This document shows, one piece after another, positions 12,561 to 24,077 of a stretch of 37,642 bases of DNA. Within the stretch, counting starts at the first letter, position 1; each line of letters begins with the position of its first letter. The stretch spans positions 1-37,642 of the forward strand of contig CAUDNR010004539.1 in assembly GCA_958430865.1 (NCBI GenBank), in the 5' to 3' direction. This DNA comes from Entrophospora sp. SA101. Its lineage: Eukaryota; Glomeromycota; Glomeromycetes; Entrophosporales; Entrophosporaceae. The notes beneath the pieces are model-generated. The model saw only the letters and a program-made list of their open reading frames with translations. It did not search any database and was not told the DNA's origin. The translations under genes were made by a program, and so were the position numbers.

Positions 12561-12686
12561 GTATCACTGATAGAAACTCTGGTCATAAGCCCGCCCAAAA
12601 GAAAAAAAATAAAGATTGATGTATTTATTCCCAAATCGGATGTATATTCTAGTTGCATAAAAATTTGTAACACCAAGATTGATGGG

Positions 12687-12700
12687 TTAGCCGCGGCTAA
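12687..12700. repeat. Perfect GC-rich 14-bp palindrome
   Basis: TTAGCCGCGGCTAA is fully palindromic with a CCGCGG centre. CG-rich palindromes are conspicuous against this AT-rich background. It could be a terminal motif of a mobile element or a protein-binding site. Its role is unknown. Confidence 0.45.
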
Positions 12701-15700
12701 ACGGCAAATACTCTCCTTTGAATAATAAATGGTCTAAAAACTTTTTTTGTGCATAAACAGATAATCAGGCAGGTATTTATTTTAAATTTGACTGATTATC
12801 CGGGTGTTAACTTCTATTGGTTGTAAGACCACTAATACTAACATGCATATTAATATAGAAATAAAAAACTTTGTGTTTGGAGTACAAGTTTAGAAGTTTT
12901 GATACATCAATGAATGGATAAACTCATTATGTCAGTCCTCCCAGTCAATTGTTGAGTATCTATTTTAAACAATTATTCTTTTCAACTATTATGATTTTTT
13001 TGATAAGTCTGATTATCATGCACCAAAGTTTACATGTGTAACTGCTCTATGGCTAAATTTCTGAAAATGTAAGCTAAAGATGCACAGTATAGGATGATGA
13101 TAAGAATATTATTCTCTATAAAACTCAAATCTTAATTTATCAGTAAAAAAATTTAATAAAGTTATAACAATGAAATTGATTTTCTTCGTTCCTTATTATT
13201 ATTATTGTAAGTGATGTATTGGTTATACTTGTTACAAATTATGGTAATGATAGTTATTTATCATTATTATTTTTTAATAATGAAAATTTTTGTATTTTGG
13301 TAGAAAAATTAAAAGGTATCATTTAAAGATGGAACGATGGTTTTTTTTTAATAGACTGAAATTCTAAAAGACAACTTTTATTTGGTTATCTACAAACCCA
13401 AAGATGAATTACAAAAATCTTTTTTTTTAAACATGTGTATCGTGATGCATTCGGGTAATAGATTTATTTTGATAATTACTGAAATTTTTTATGAAGAAAA
13501 ACAACTTTCATTTAGAATGCAAACTGTGATTACTTAAAATGTTTTTGAGCATTTCAAAGACGACGTGCAAAAAACGTTAAAAAAATTCAAAAAATAATAA
13601 TGAAATTTTAATATGTATGACCTTTATTACCGATCCTGTACTGTCAGCAGCCTTTTAAAAAAAAAGCAGATAATTAATTGATTTTCTGTTTTCCATTTAA
13701 GGGTAGAGCCCGTGATGTGTATAAAAAATTTTTCACCATGAAAGATGATACAGGGTTTCTATTTGTCATGCAATTTCTCATTCAAATGATTGTTTTATTT
13801 AAAATACTTAAATATCTTTATACATGATTTACTAGTAAAATTTTCGGATGTAAGGTGCTCAATTTGCGAGCCTCTCTTTGAAATCGCCAAATTTTGCACG
13901 TGATCCTTGAGAGAATAGAATTACGTATGATGATCATTTCTAAATTTGGTCTCGTATAGTCCGTATCAAAAATATTTCTACTTTGATCCAAATTTAATAT
14001 AGCTGCATGATTTCGCAAAAATGGTATATAAGCAAGCATGAAATTTGTTATATAATTCCAAATTTGTATAATTGTCATGTAACACAACTCCACACTGAAT
14101 TTCATACCATAGTAATGGTAATAGTACCATTAACATACTAGCATATAGTGTATGATGCAGGTCATAAATAGCGATGTTATTTAGTGAACAAAGTCTAATT
14201 AAAACTTTTATTTGAATGTAAAACATGAGTTTTGTTCTTCTATTATTAACCCAAAAAGGTAATTTATATATGTGATTTAAATATACAATTTATATACATA
14301 CAATTTTATTTTTAAACCTAACGGAAAAAGATAACCACAAATTAAAATTATAGATGTATCAATCAAATATCATTTTTTCGTGACAATGTTATTAAAAAAA
14401 AATTGCTAAATAAATTATGCTTTATTTTTTCATTTTATCAAGGTCAGGCGAATAAAATTTTCTACCCAAAGGATAACTCGGGGGTTTACCCGGACAATAA
14501 AACCCAATTTTTCCAGAATAATAAGGTTTTCTTCAAATCCAAATTATTCGTTGATTCGAACAAAACTTTATTCAAATAATCAAATCATTAAATGTAATTC
14601 GTTTTGATTCGAAATGGAAATTCTAATATGATATCATCACAAAATAATTCATTTGTTTACTACCGTATACAAAATATATCACATGCATCAACTTTGTCAT
14701 AATACAACCTTATTACCTCCAAATTGTTACACGTAATATATTTTTAGTAGCCTTAATCTTTTGATTATATATAGTGAATATTCATACTGTCTATTACAAA
14801 CCTCCAAACTTGGTTTTTTCCTTCAAAGAAAACGTCATTTTTAAATACTTGCATATATTGAAATTTTTCTTTTTAGGCTTTTAAACTACTCGTACTACGT
14901 GGCAAAGCATTATACATTATTCTTATTAAAGGTTCATTTTATGCAAATAATATGTGATAAACAATCCAAGGAAAATGCGTACATCGCAAAACACATAATA
15001 AAAAGTTTTCTAAAATCCCATTATGCCAAAGTTACTAATGTCGTAACGCGAATTTACCTATTGCTAACCAATTTGACTAGTAATAGTTTGTTGCAATTAA
15101 TTTAATTCATGTAGTGTAAATATTTGTTATACGAAATTCGAGTCACAATTGAGGGGAGGGGGTGACGGCCCTTAATCACGTATTTTCTGACCCTTTGGAA
15201 TCATATTACCGGTTGCCACATGGATTATTACAAACTTAAAAATATTAACCTGCAAGAAAGCTTCTCCGCAAAATTTTGACCAGTGCATAATAAACAATAT
15301 GAAATAGGAACGAATTAGTTTGTCTTTATTCTGGACGATTGTGCACTGCTCGGAAGAAAGTATCCGAGCCTCGTTACGCAAAATTTGTGTAGCCTAAGTT
15401 CTATCATTCATAATAAAGCTCAATTAAAAAAACGAAATTCAATTAAATACGTGATTTTAAGCCGAGCGAGGTATTTTTCAGGCCTAGAATTAGGATGGAT
15501 GGCATCTACCGTTTTTGGGACGAGTTGGAAGAAAGGTGAAAACCATTCTAAAGATGTACTCAAAAAATTTGAGGTTGATTTGAGGAATATTTTAACATTC
15601 CTCAAGAAATTTAATGTGAATTAATTGAATGCATGCCAAGGAGAGAGTTGGGACATGTATGTCTAATAACGAATGGTCAACAAAATCCTTTCCAACTCAT

Positions 15701-16381
15701 TTCATTTTTTATTTCGTTAGACTCTAAACTACATGATAATATTAATATTTTTTTGCTATTACTATTACTATGTGTAATTGATAGAAAACGAGATTCGCTG
15801 ATACTTTCTTTCGGGAAACGTGATTAGATTATTTGTAAAAAAGATATTGTGTATTTAAATAAACAAAAGGTATCGTTAAAAAAAAAAGGATTTCTATTCA
15901 AAATGTTAATGATGGAGAAAGTTGAATGTAGAGATCTCTCGCTCGCCATCGCAACTCCAACCCATTTAATTGAGAATTTACCATCAAGCCCTAGCATAAT
16001 AATGCAAAACAATGGCCAAAAATCGTAGTAAAAAGATAGTAAGTAATAGTGGTTAGTGGATAAAATAAAAGCGCGCTTAAAATTTTTATTTTTTAATATT
16101 AATCTTAATATTAATATAGTAAGTGGTAATGGTATATGTTACCGTCATATATATCATAAATGAATAATCATAGAAAATTGTTAGTCTTAGAAAAGAAGTG
16201 AACGAACACATTAAAATCTTAATTCCTTAAGAAAAACAAATATATATATAGAGAGAGAGAGAGAAAAATAGGATAAATGGAAAACGAAAAGAATAATGAT
16301 GATGATAACAAATAACTATCGCACATGAAATAAAAATAAAAAAAAAGTTTTCATAAATTTGTTACTACATTATTTCAAAAT
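12701..16381. other. Long gene-poor stretch
   Basis: I find no recognisable gene. Overlapping minus-strand open frames at 13818-14226 and several of 60-80 codons at 14899-16012 show no domain, no consistent splice structure and no family resemblance. TTCGAA-type repeat remnants occur at 14440-14620. A CG-richer patch at 15140-15620 holds overlapping open frames on both strands (for example RYFSGLELGWMAST on plus). That patch is the only part where a lost exon seems possible. Confidence 0.4.
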
Positions 16382-17228
16382 TTAGATATTTTCTGATTCA
16401 TCTTTTATAATAAAAATATTTTTTCTTTTTCTCTCATCACTATTGTTATTGTTATTGTTATTGTCATCTTGAAAAGATTGTTGATGGTAATAATGTTGTT
16501 GTTGTTGTTGTTGCCGCTGCTGCTGCTCTTTCCGCTGTTCATTCTGATTTGTTGTTATCACTGAAACAAGAGTTTGTAATTGCTCTAAACTTAAATTTGA
16601 AATTTCATTTGAATTTTCTGTCAACGAACTCTAAATGTAAATTAATTGGTTAATTAATTAAAAATTATTAGTAATAACTGATGATGATTATTATAATCAA
16701 ACAAACCTTATTGTTATTATTGTTATTAATAGTTTGATTTAAATTAGCAATTAAATCTTCAATTTTACTTAGCCTATTGTTAAGTAATTTCACAAATTTA
16801 TTTGATTCTCTACATTTTGAACAGTTTTTTATGATCTTAATTTGGCTAGTATCATCTTCACCCCTACCCTCACCCCCACCTTCACATTTAGTCTCGTTAT
16901 CATTTTTGTTGATGAATTCTTGACCTGAGATAATGTTATTATTTGAATCTAGTTTATATTCATGATCATGAATATGATTACGATTATGATTATGATTATG
17001 ATTGTGATTGTGATCGTGATCGTGAGGATATTCTTGCACATAATCATCTATTTGAGTTTGACAATATACATCATGACATATTAAACTGCTGCTACCACTA
17101 CCACCACCATTATTCGCGATGGTAATATCGTCGTCTCTTTTATTCTTAATCTTTGATGATCTTTTTACGACTCGACCAGATTTTGTTTTAGATTTGGCTG
17201 ATTTGTATTTGATTGGTGTCGTCGACAT
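16382..17228 (-). CDS. CxxC / coiled-coil low-complexity protein A
   Basis: Unrecognised family. Two exons, 17228-16707 and 16630-16382, join in frame across a GT-AG intron to give 256 aa. The N-terminus is basic (KSAKSKTKSGRVVKRSSK), followed by Gly/Ser, then an Asp-His/Asn-His tract (about residues 70-90) and an acidic Gly-Glu region. The conserved core near residues 137-165 reads NCSKCRESNKFVKLL, then NRLSKIEDLIANLNQ: one CxxC followed by an amphipathic heptad pattern. Exon 2 begins with a short helix (NLSLEQLQTLVSVI) and continues into Gln/Arg, Asn and KRKRK-type runs. Both ends look nuclear-localising, but that is inference. Gene B, about 900 bp upstream on the same strand, has the same core, exon layout and C-terminal helix. 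The start is the first Met after a long AT-rich leader. It appears intact. Confidence 0.75.
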
Positions 17229-17529
17229 TGATATGATTTATTTTTTACAATAATAGCGATATCAAATGATATATATAAATAAATATAAATATATGTATAT
17301 TTAAAAAACTATTATTTATCGTATTTAAATCAAAAAAATTGTCACCGAGATTATTATTCATAAAACTTATTTTTTTTTATTGTCAAAAAAAAAAAAAGAA
17401 AGAAATTGAAATTTTCAAAAATTCTACTAAATGTTTATATTTTCATTCCAAAAATATCTTTTTCATTTTAATAAAAAAAAAGCAAATTTAGAAGGCTGTA
17501 TGTAAAAACGGTTTTTTTATTTATTAATA

Positions 17530-17577
17530 TTATAATAATAATAATAATAAATAATAATAATAATAATAATAATAATG
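17530..17577. repeat. (AAT)n microsatellite
   Basis: AATAAT units run nearly uninterrupted for about 45 bp. On the minus strand the array forms the Tyr/Leu-rich tail of a spurious open frame. Confidence 0.8.
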
Positions 17578-17930
17578 ATCAAAACGGAATTTCATTTCCG
17601 AGTTATTAAAACTCGATTTGCCGCTAACACTATGATTCGGAAGTATTAGTATTTTATTTAATATTAATATTAAAAGACATCTACCAAGGTCACGTGTTAG
17701 AGCAATATTATGTTTCATTTATGTATTTATGGGACTGACACATAAATAAATAATTATTGTAATTTGTTTTGTCTGCTAAATTTAGGCAGTGTAAAAAAAT
17801 ATGCTGGTGTAGTAGCATGGTGGAATGGTATACAGTAGTAATGTGGCAAATAGTAACAGTAGTGTGGAACTAGGGCTATTTTTAAAAGCCCGGTACACAC
17901 GATCAACATAAATTCTCGGAATTTACTTTC

Positions 17931-17931
<1 letters not shown>

Positions 17932-18001
<70 letters not shown>
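17932..18001. repeat. Compound (CTA)n(TTA)n microsatellite
   Basis: About twelve CTA units pass directly into about ten ATT units, roughly 70 bp in total. A single-base unit switch in the middle suggests that one array arose from the other by substitution and re-expansion. Confidence 0.85.
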
Positions 18002-18002
<1 letters not shown>

Positions 18003-18165
18003 GCTGTTGCTTTATAATAGATTGATTGATTCAAAATTATTTCTTAAAAAAAAAATAGGAAAAATTTTTTTATTTATTTATTTTCACGAGAGTAAATAAA
18101 AAGGTAAATAAGACAATCTATAATAAAGTAATGTGAATTTCCTTATAAAGTTCTTAAAGAATAAT

Positions 18166-19170
18166 TTACATGATTCTATTTCTGACTCTATTATTATCTC
18201 TGTTGTTGTTTTCGTCGTCGTCGTCGTTGTTCTGAGAAGTAACATAATTGTTGATGTTATAAACTAATTTTATTAAATCTTCTATGCTATAATTCCATAA
18301 ATTTCTTTTATTAATTGCAATCCTATTGAAAGGCATTGTCTTCACTCGATTTTTTACATTGCTGCTGCCACTGTAACCACCGATATTGTTGTTTATTGCA
18401 TTGATTGTATTAATATTTTGTCCATTTAAAAGGATTTCCGGTAGAGTTTGTTGGTTTGTTTGCTAAATTTTATAATTAAATAAAAGAAAATTTATTAATC
18501 ACACACACACACACACATACAATAATTCGTTTTTTAAAATACACACAAGTTGTCGCATCTTAATATTTACCATATTATGATCTTGATCCTTGTTATCGTT
18601 GATTAATGTGTCTTGAACAGACTTCGCCAGAGAATTCACCAAGTCTTCAATTCGAGAGACTTTTGAATTTAATGATTTAACATATTTTTTCGCTTCTTTA
18701 CAACGCGAACAATTCCTTTTAACAATCTTCCCTTCAGAATTCGCCATATCGATCAAACTTTGATCTATTCCCGTATTTGATAATGTCGCTATTATATTGT
18801 TGTTATTATTGTTATCATTGTTATTATTATTACTATTATAATCAGGAGATAAAAATTTTGACTTGTTTGTGGCGGTGTTGGCAAGTGGAGATGAAGGAGA
18901 TGAAGGAGGAGGACAAATAATTCTGGGACTGTTGGGGAGAGGGGAAGGGGAAGGGGAAGAAGAAGGGGAAGAAGAAAATGAATGGGCCGGTGAAGGTGGC
19001 GATAAATGACACGACGAATTTGATTTGTTATTATGATTGTGATTATGATTATAATGATTGAGATTAGAGGGAAACGGATGATATTTATTTAGACTGAATT
19101 TAACCCGTTGAGTGTTGCCCTTGCCATTATGATCTGAATGTTTTTTATAATATTTATTATCGTGATCCAT
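18166..19170 (-). CDS. CxxC / coiled-coil low-complexity protein B
   Basis: Unrecognised, paralogous to protein A. Exon 1 is 19170-18571 (200 codons) and exon 2 is 18462-18166. The intron is phase 0 with a GTAAAT donor and TTTAG acceptor, and the product is 298 aa. The N-terminus is basic and His/Asn-rich, followed by a Ser-Pro tract (SPSSSPSPSPLPNSPRI), an Asn run, then the core NCSRCKEAKKYVKSL with SKVSRIEDLVNSLAKSV near residues 153-187. The C-terminal exon repeats the family's second motif (NYSIEDLIKLVYNINN) and ends in Asp/Asn/Arg repeats. Against protein A the CxxC, the KxxKxLN segment, SRIEDL and the C-terminal helix are conserved, while everything between is replaced by low-complexity sequence. 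That pattern suggests constraint on two short modules. A (CA)n array at 18499-18519 lies in the intron. Confidence 0.75.
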
Positions 19171-20330
19171 TTTTTTTTTTTTTTTGCAAACAATTTTTGA
19201 AATAAATGTTTTGTTGAAAAGTCAATATACGTTTGAATCCATCTCCTTGTTGTTGTATATATAATGGTAATGTAATTATGTCGGAGAGCGGATTCCGCTA
19301 TTTGTTTTATAGGATTTCTTATTTAGTAATATCATTCTTATCATTATTATATTCCTTAATAGAAACTTTTCAATAAACACAGTAATACGTTGAAATATTA
19401 TTAGTTTGCATTTTATGTTCCACACATAAATAAGAACATTGTATTTTTGCTAAAAAATTAATAACGTGATATGAAATACCACTATTGTAAAATTTATTCA
19501 TAGCAATTCTCTTTGTAAGTTCAACTAATTATGGAAATTTATTGTTCATCCAAATTTGTCTATTACTATGAAGAAATTAACTTCCAGAACAAACCTTATT
19601 CTTCGACTATTACAACATGTGAGATACTAACATCTTCATTGTTTTACGTAATTGTTTTTCAAGCACTACATAATTTTTTTGATTATCACAAAGAAAAAAA
19701 GTCTTAAATGGCTGACTGTCTTTGCCTTTTAACTTTCTTAATTGTTCCTTATACATATAAGTCACAATGGTGTGCTAAAAATAAAACTCATTTTGTACAC
19801 CCAAAAAAATAAAATAAAATAAAATAAACACTCAACCGGAAATGAAAAAAAAATATTATTAGATCTCTCTCTCTCTTCTTTCATTTCTCTTTTTTCACGC
19901 TTTCTTACGCTTTCTTCACTTTTCATTTGTTTTTTTTCCTATTCTTCCCTTCTTCTTTATTAACAATCTATATGTAATCTGTCTAAATGTTTGGTGCGTA
20001 ACCGGTCATAACAATTGTCTCGCGGCGTTCATACTTCTAATAATAGATTCTTTATTTTGTTTGTCATTTCATTTTAATCGTCCATTCATTTATTAGTCAA
20101 TTACCAAACTGTTATCAATTGTAACAATAATTGAAATGATTGCGTAAACACTTTACGTGTAGCTGATTCAGCTGATTCTCACATGATATGATACAAACAT
20201 TTGTTAGCACGTATCCTTTTTTCTCAGGGGTAATTGGTGTATGCACATAAAATCAATCATATTTTATTTTTATTATATGATTTTACCTTCATTTCTTTCT
20301 TTGCATCTTTTCATGGAAAACGTGAAGAAA

Positions 20331-20365
<35 letters not shown>

Positions 20366-20930
20366 CTTATTATTGTTTATTGTTTGCTTGAACAAACGAT
20401 ACGACAAAATTATCGTTATGTGAGATATGAAAAAAGATAATCTCCTTCTTGGCTTGTTTTTTCATTTCTAAATAGAATAAATAGAACATTATATTTATTA
20501 ATAAGTTTAAATTTGGAATTTTCATTCATCAAATAATAAACTGCTTGAATGTAACAATCCGTCGATTTTTTTATTTGTTATTTTTATTTATAATAAATTA
20601 TGTGCAACTTTGTATTTAACATGTTAGGAAAGACGGATGTCTTTGTAACTGCGGAAAATAGATTGCATTCAAAGGCCTGTTACACGTTCGGGATTATTAT
20701 TTTAATGATCTAATTTTTTTTACTTTATTAAACGATATAAATAAAATAATTGTGATGATGCATTTTTTTTTCAAAATAATTTCCTTTAATCAAAAAATAA
20801 AATGTCTTTAAATTGATGAAATTAAAAAAAATCAATACTTGATTAACTCGCCACCAAAAGAGGGAAAATAATTACTACAACTATGTGGAGGTGCAGCAGT
20901 TATTTTGGGTTGAGCCCTGTCATCATCATC
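19171..20930. other. Upstream region of gene B, no gene seen
   Basis: The part next to 19170 should hold the gene B promoter and leader. It includes a pyrimidine-rich block (19860-19960, CTCTCTCTCTT and TTTCTT runs) and a GATT microsatellite. I see no coding exon. Intervening sequence is AT-rich and of random composition. Confidence 0.5.
20334..20365. repeat. (GATT)8 microsatellite
   Basis: Eight perfect GATT units. The perfect copies suggest recent expansion. Confidence 0.9.
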
Positions 20931-20936
20931 ATCGGT

Positions 20937-20966
20937 GGTAGTGGTAGTGGTAGTGGTAGTGGTAGT
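20937..20966. repeat. (GGTAGT)5 hexanucleotide repeat
   Basis: Five perfect hexanucleotide units directly beyond the 3' end of the NAC beta relic, preceded by a short CAT run at 20921-20932. On the minus strand they read as a Pro-Leu tract tacked onto the relic. Confidence 0.85.
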
Positions 20967-21680
20967 AATAACATAATTACTATTAAGCGTAACAATTTTT
21001 CTGTTGTTGCTGATGATGCTTTTGCTATTTCTTTCTTTTCACTTGCAGCTTCAGAATTTTCGACTAATTCTGGAATGCCATCATCATTTGCTGAATCAGT
21101 AGCACGACTGTCACCAACAATATCACCCTGTACACCTTGAGATGATAAGTTGAAATGACAAGATTCTGCCAATTTGCAAAGTGATGCAAGTGAATCTGGT
21201 CCTAGTTGATTCAAAAATTGCTGATAATTCTTTTCTTCGCCTTGGCCATTAATTAATTACAAATGTATTTGAATGAACCGGATGCTGTTCAACTAATAAT
21301 TGTTTATTTTTAATTTTTAAGAGAAAGAAATTATAATAATGATAAATGTTGATGATATATTGTAATGATGATAAATATTGAATGAATAATAATGATGAAT
21401 AATAAGATGATGAATAATGATGATGATGATGATGATGACGACGACGACGATGATGATGATGATGAATATTAAATATTAAATATGACAATGATTCTTTAAT
21501 CTAAAATGAAGATCCATCTTCTTTAATTGCTGAATTCGTTGAATGTTAAGTTTCTTAAGTGAAGACCGTGGTTTTTTATCATCACTATTAACAGTTTATA
21601 TACCTTTCTAACCTTATGTTTTGGTGTTCCTTTTATCGCCTATCAATGAACGAACAAATAATGAGTGTATGGATGTAATA
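20960..21680 (-). pseudogene. Decayed NAC beta subunit (BTF3/EGD1) copy
   Basis: NAC beta pairs with NAC alpha at the ribosomal exit to shield nascent chains. Family text appears in order but in shifting frames: GTPKHKVRKVYK (about 21640-21600, after a one-base shift near GDKR), then NSDDKKPRSSLKKLNIQ (to about 21535), KEDGSSF before a stop near 21500, then about 200 bp dominated by GAT/GAC/AAT repeats. HPVHSNTFVIN follows (about 21295-21256), a two-base TTAATTAA duplication breaks the frame, and then come GQGEEKNYQQFLNQLGPDSL and GIPELVENSEAASEKKE. The order and spacing match NAC beta, but at least three disruptions rule out a working protein. No splice sites are obvious, so either a retrocopy or a decayed duplicate is possible. 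The functional gene is presumably elsewhere. Confidence 0.8.
21416..21463. repeat. GAT/GAC microsatellite inside the NAC beta relic
   Basis: A (GAT)n-(GAC)n-(GAT)n array, with looser AAT/GAT repeats from 21360. It lies between the KEDG and NTF segments of the relic, where the family has only about 15 residues. It reads as poly-His/Arg on the minus strand. Confidence 0.8.
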
Positions 21681-21699
21681 ATCTATGGATAAATCAATA

Positions 21700-23051
21700 A
21701 ATAGATAACAATTGATATTTTTTTCTTATCATAAAATATGAAATGGAATCTTTTGAGCTTGAAGCTTGACAAGTTAGTTAGTATTCATATCTATATGCTA
21801 ATAACGTTAATATTTTATTATATTATATATATATACAACTTGTACATTGCATGCATACATGCATACATCTATCACAATGTGATTGGTTAAAATTTTTAAA
21901 AATATAAGCTTTCTTTTTAATTTATTACCCAAATAAATCCATTAACTAAATTATATTATCTATAAGAATAGAAAGAAGCGTGGCAATTAACAATAGGCCT
22001 TTTTTTTTTCTTTATCAAAGAAAAATAATTAAAAAGGTAACAGTAAGGTAAACATCGGGAGATAGAGTACCACCAACATGGATAAATATCATCCCAGTTA
22101 TTATTGGTAAAGTTGGTATGAGATCTTTTCACATGACTTGGTAAATTCTATTGTCTGTCCAACTATCAACTTGATAAATTATGGACTTTGGTTTCATAAC
22201 AATCAAGGAAAAATTATAATAATCTTGTATCTGTGGTTGATACCCTCTAAAGCAATAGGTTGGTTTGTGTATTTATTATATTTATATTGATTAATATGGT
22301 AAAGTTTTGAGTAAAGGCTATTTATCGATCAACCAGTTATTATTAAAGCACGTTGTGTTTCAGAAGAAAAAAATAAAAATTTGGCGGCATTGTTCAATTA
22401 ATTACATAATAGAAAATTAACATATTTATTTATTACTCATACAAAAAATATTATTATGATGTCATTTTTATATCGACTACCTCGTGGTTTAGTTCTTACT
22501 TTTCTATATTTCAGTTCACTACATCCCTTATTTGCTGTTGTTTATCGATGTGTAACTCAATATATAATCTATTTGATATAATTGTGTTCATTCACCATGA
22601 AACTCTAATTTTCTAGAATGAATTCAGTAATTCTACAATAAAGGTAATCTTCGTCACTAGATGATCTAGTATTTCTAGAATAGAAAACGTAATATATAGT
22701 TCAACAAAGGACATCTTGTGCCCACATAACTTCTTTCTTGAAAGACTTCTTCAAGAGATTAAACTTTTTTCTTTCATCTTGCATGAAAAAAAAATTTTAA
22801 ATTTAAAAAATCACGTGAAATTCAATAACTCGGTCACGGGTCCACCCCGACATGACCGACTTATCAAGTTTACATATGTATCTTTTTGTAGTATGGACCC
22901 ATATATATATAATCAAGGATCATAGTAGAGTTTGAATCCGGTTTGAAAACGGATAACCGGTTCTTAAAAAAAAGAGAGGGTTGAATCCGGTTTCTATTAA
23001 ATATTAATATGTAATCCAAAAAAAATATTTTAATAAAAAGACGATTTCAAA
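21700..23051. other. Gene-free region before the hAT relic
   Basis: AT-rich. A direct repeat of TTGAATCCGGTTT occurs near 22931 and 22981, probably the 5' noncoding part of the downstream element. GCATACATGCATACAT lies near 21850. No convincing gene. Confidence 0.45.
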
Positions 23052-23957
23052 ATGTCTGTTAATAATGATGATGATGATGCTAATATTATTAATAGTATAT
23101 AATAATACTGAAGTGATTTATGTTGAGAGTAAGTATAATTAATGAATGACCTTTTAACAATAATTCATACATGTTATGTTAATAATATTCATTCTTTGCT
23201 ACAGATAATACAGCTTCATCTTCAAATATATCTAGAATAAGTAAAAAGAAAGAAAAAATTTATAGTTTTACTAATGTTTACTTTGAAAGGGCTTTTGATC
23301 CTACAACTGGTAAAGAATTGCGCATTTGTAACATTTTGGATAAAAATGGGAGGTGTTGCAAAAATCATATAAAAGTTTTGGGTATTCTTGAAAAGACATT
23401 CAGATGAAGTGCATGATATCAATGAAGTAGAAATAGTTGATGAAAGAAAAAAGGTAAGAATATATGTCATCTCATATTTAATATTTTTAATTAAATTAAT
23501 ATTTTGATTAATTTGATTAAATTAATATTTTTAATCTTTTAATCAAATATATTATCTTTTTTAACATTTAATCACAAAGAAAAATAACTGATTATTCACA
23601 AACAACTCATAACCATCTTCCATATATTCAGAAAAAAAAGAAGAGGCACTGCTTAAATGGATTTTGAAAACCAACCAGCCTTTGTCTATTGTTACTAATG
23701 AAGCATATATAGAAAAGATGAAAGTTTTTGATCCAGCATTTTCTGTATCATGTGCAAAAAAATTAAGAACTATGATTAAAAAAAGTTGCAGTTTTAACAA
23801 AGAAGCATTACGTGAAATTTTTCAACAAAAAATGATTAACTACAGACTTCTGGACCAGTAGAGCCAATAAGCGAAATATGAAATTCATGAATGTTTTTGC
23901 ACCAAGTTGGGATTCTAATGAAGATATAGAATCAGAATATTTCATTGTAATTACTAT
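23052..23957 (+). pseudogene. BED-finger hAT transposase, N-terminal relic
   Basis: The reading starts at ATG 23052 (MSVNNDDDDAN). A GTATAT...CAG intron to 23205 leads to YFERAFDPTTGKELRIC, NILDKNGRCC and, after one frameshift, LKRHSDEVHDIN: cysteines then histidines as in BED zinc fingers. A second intron (about 23454-23578) leads to ITDYSQTTHNHLPYIQ, KWILKTNQPLSIV, then KMKVFDPAFSVSCAKKLR and FNKEALREIFQQKMI, then after another shift TTDFWTSRANKRNM. The order matches the N-terminal half of hAT transposases (DNA-binding finger followed by the start of the RNase H-like fold). The catalytic and C-terminal parts are absent here. At least two frameshifts make it inactive. Confidence 0.8.
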
Positions 23958-24077
23958 TATTTTTTTAACAATAAATAATAATAATAATAATAATAATAGC
24001 TAATCTGGTTTGCCTGCTTAGAATCTGAATTCGAACCTGTTTGACAAAAATAAATCAGATCCAAACAAACTCTAGAT

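Larger units (their letters stand above)
17229..18165. other. Spacer between paralogues A and B
   Basis: AT-rich spacer with two trinucleotide arrays (annotated separately) and the probable 5' leader of gene A. Homopolymer A/T runs are frequent. No further exon is evident. Confidence 0.5.

Noticed and set aside
13818..14226. Two overlapping minus-strand open frames of 82-95 codons
   Set aside because: No domain, no splice logic, and composition like background. Not supported as a gene.
15172..15381. 69-codon minus-strand frame with fairly ordinary composition
   Set aside because: No homologue recognised and no neighbouring exon. Too weak to call.
16943..17125. Plus-strand frame with Tyr-Asp and Cys-Asp repeats
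   Set aside because: Antisense shadow of the Asn-His repeat in gene A.
21249..21488. Poly-His/Arg open frame on the minus strand
   Set aside because: Mostly translated GAT/GAC microsatellite. Only its last residues (NTFVIN) belong to the NAC beta relic.
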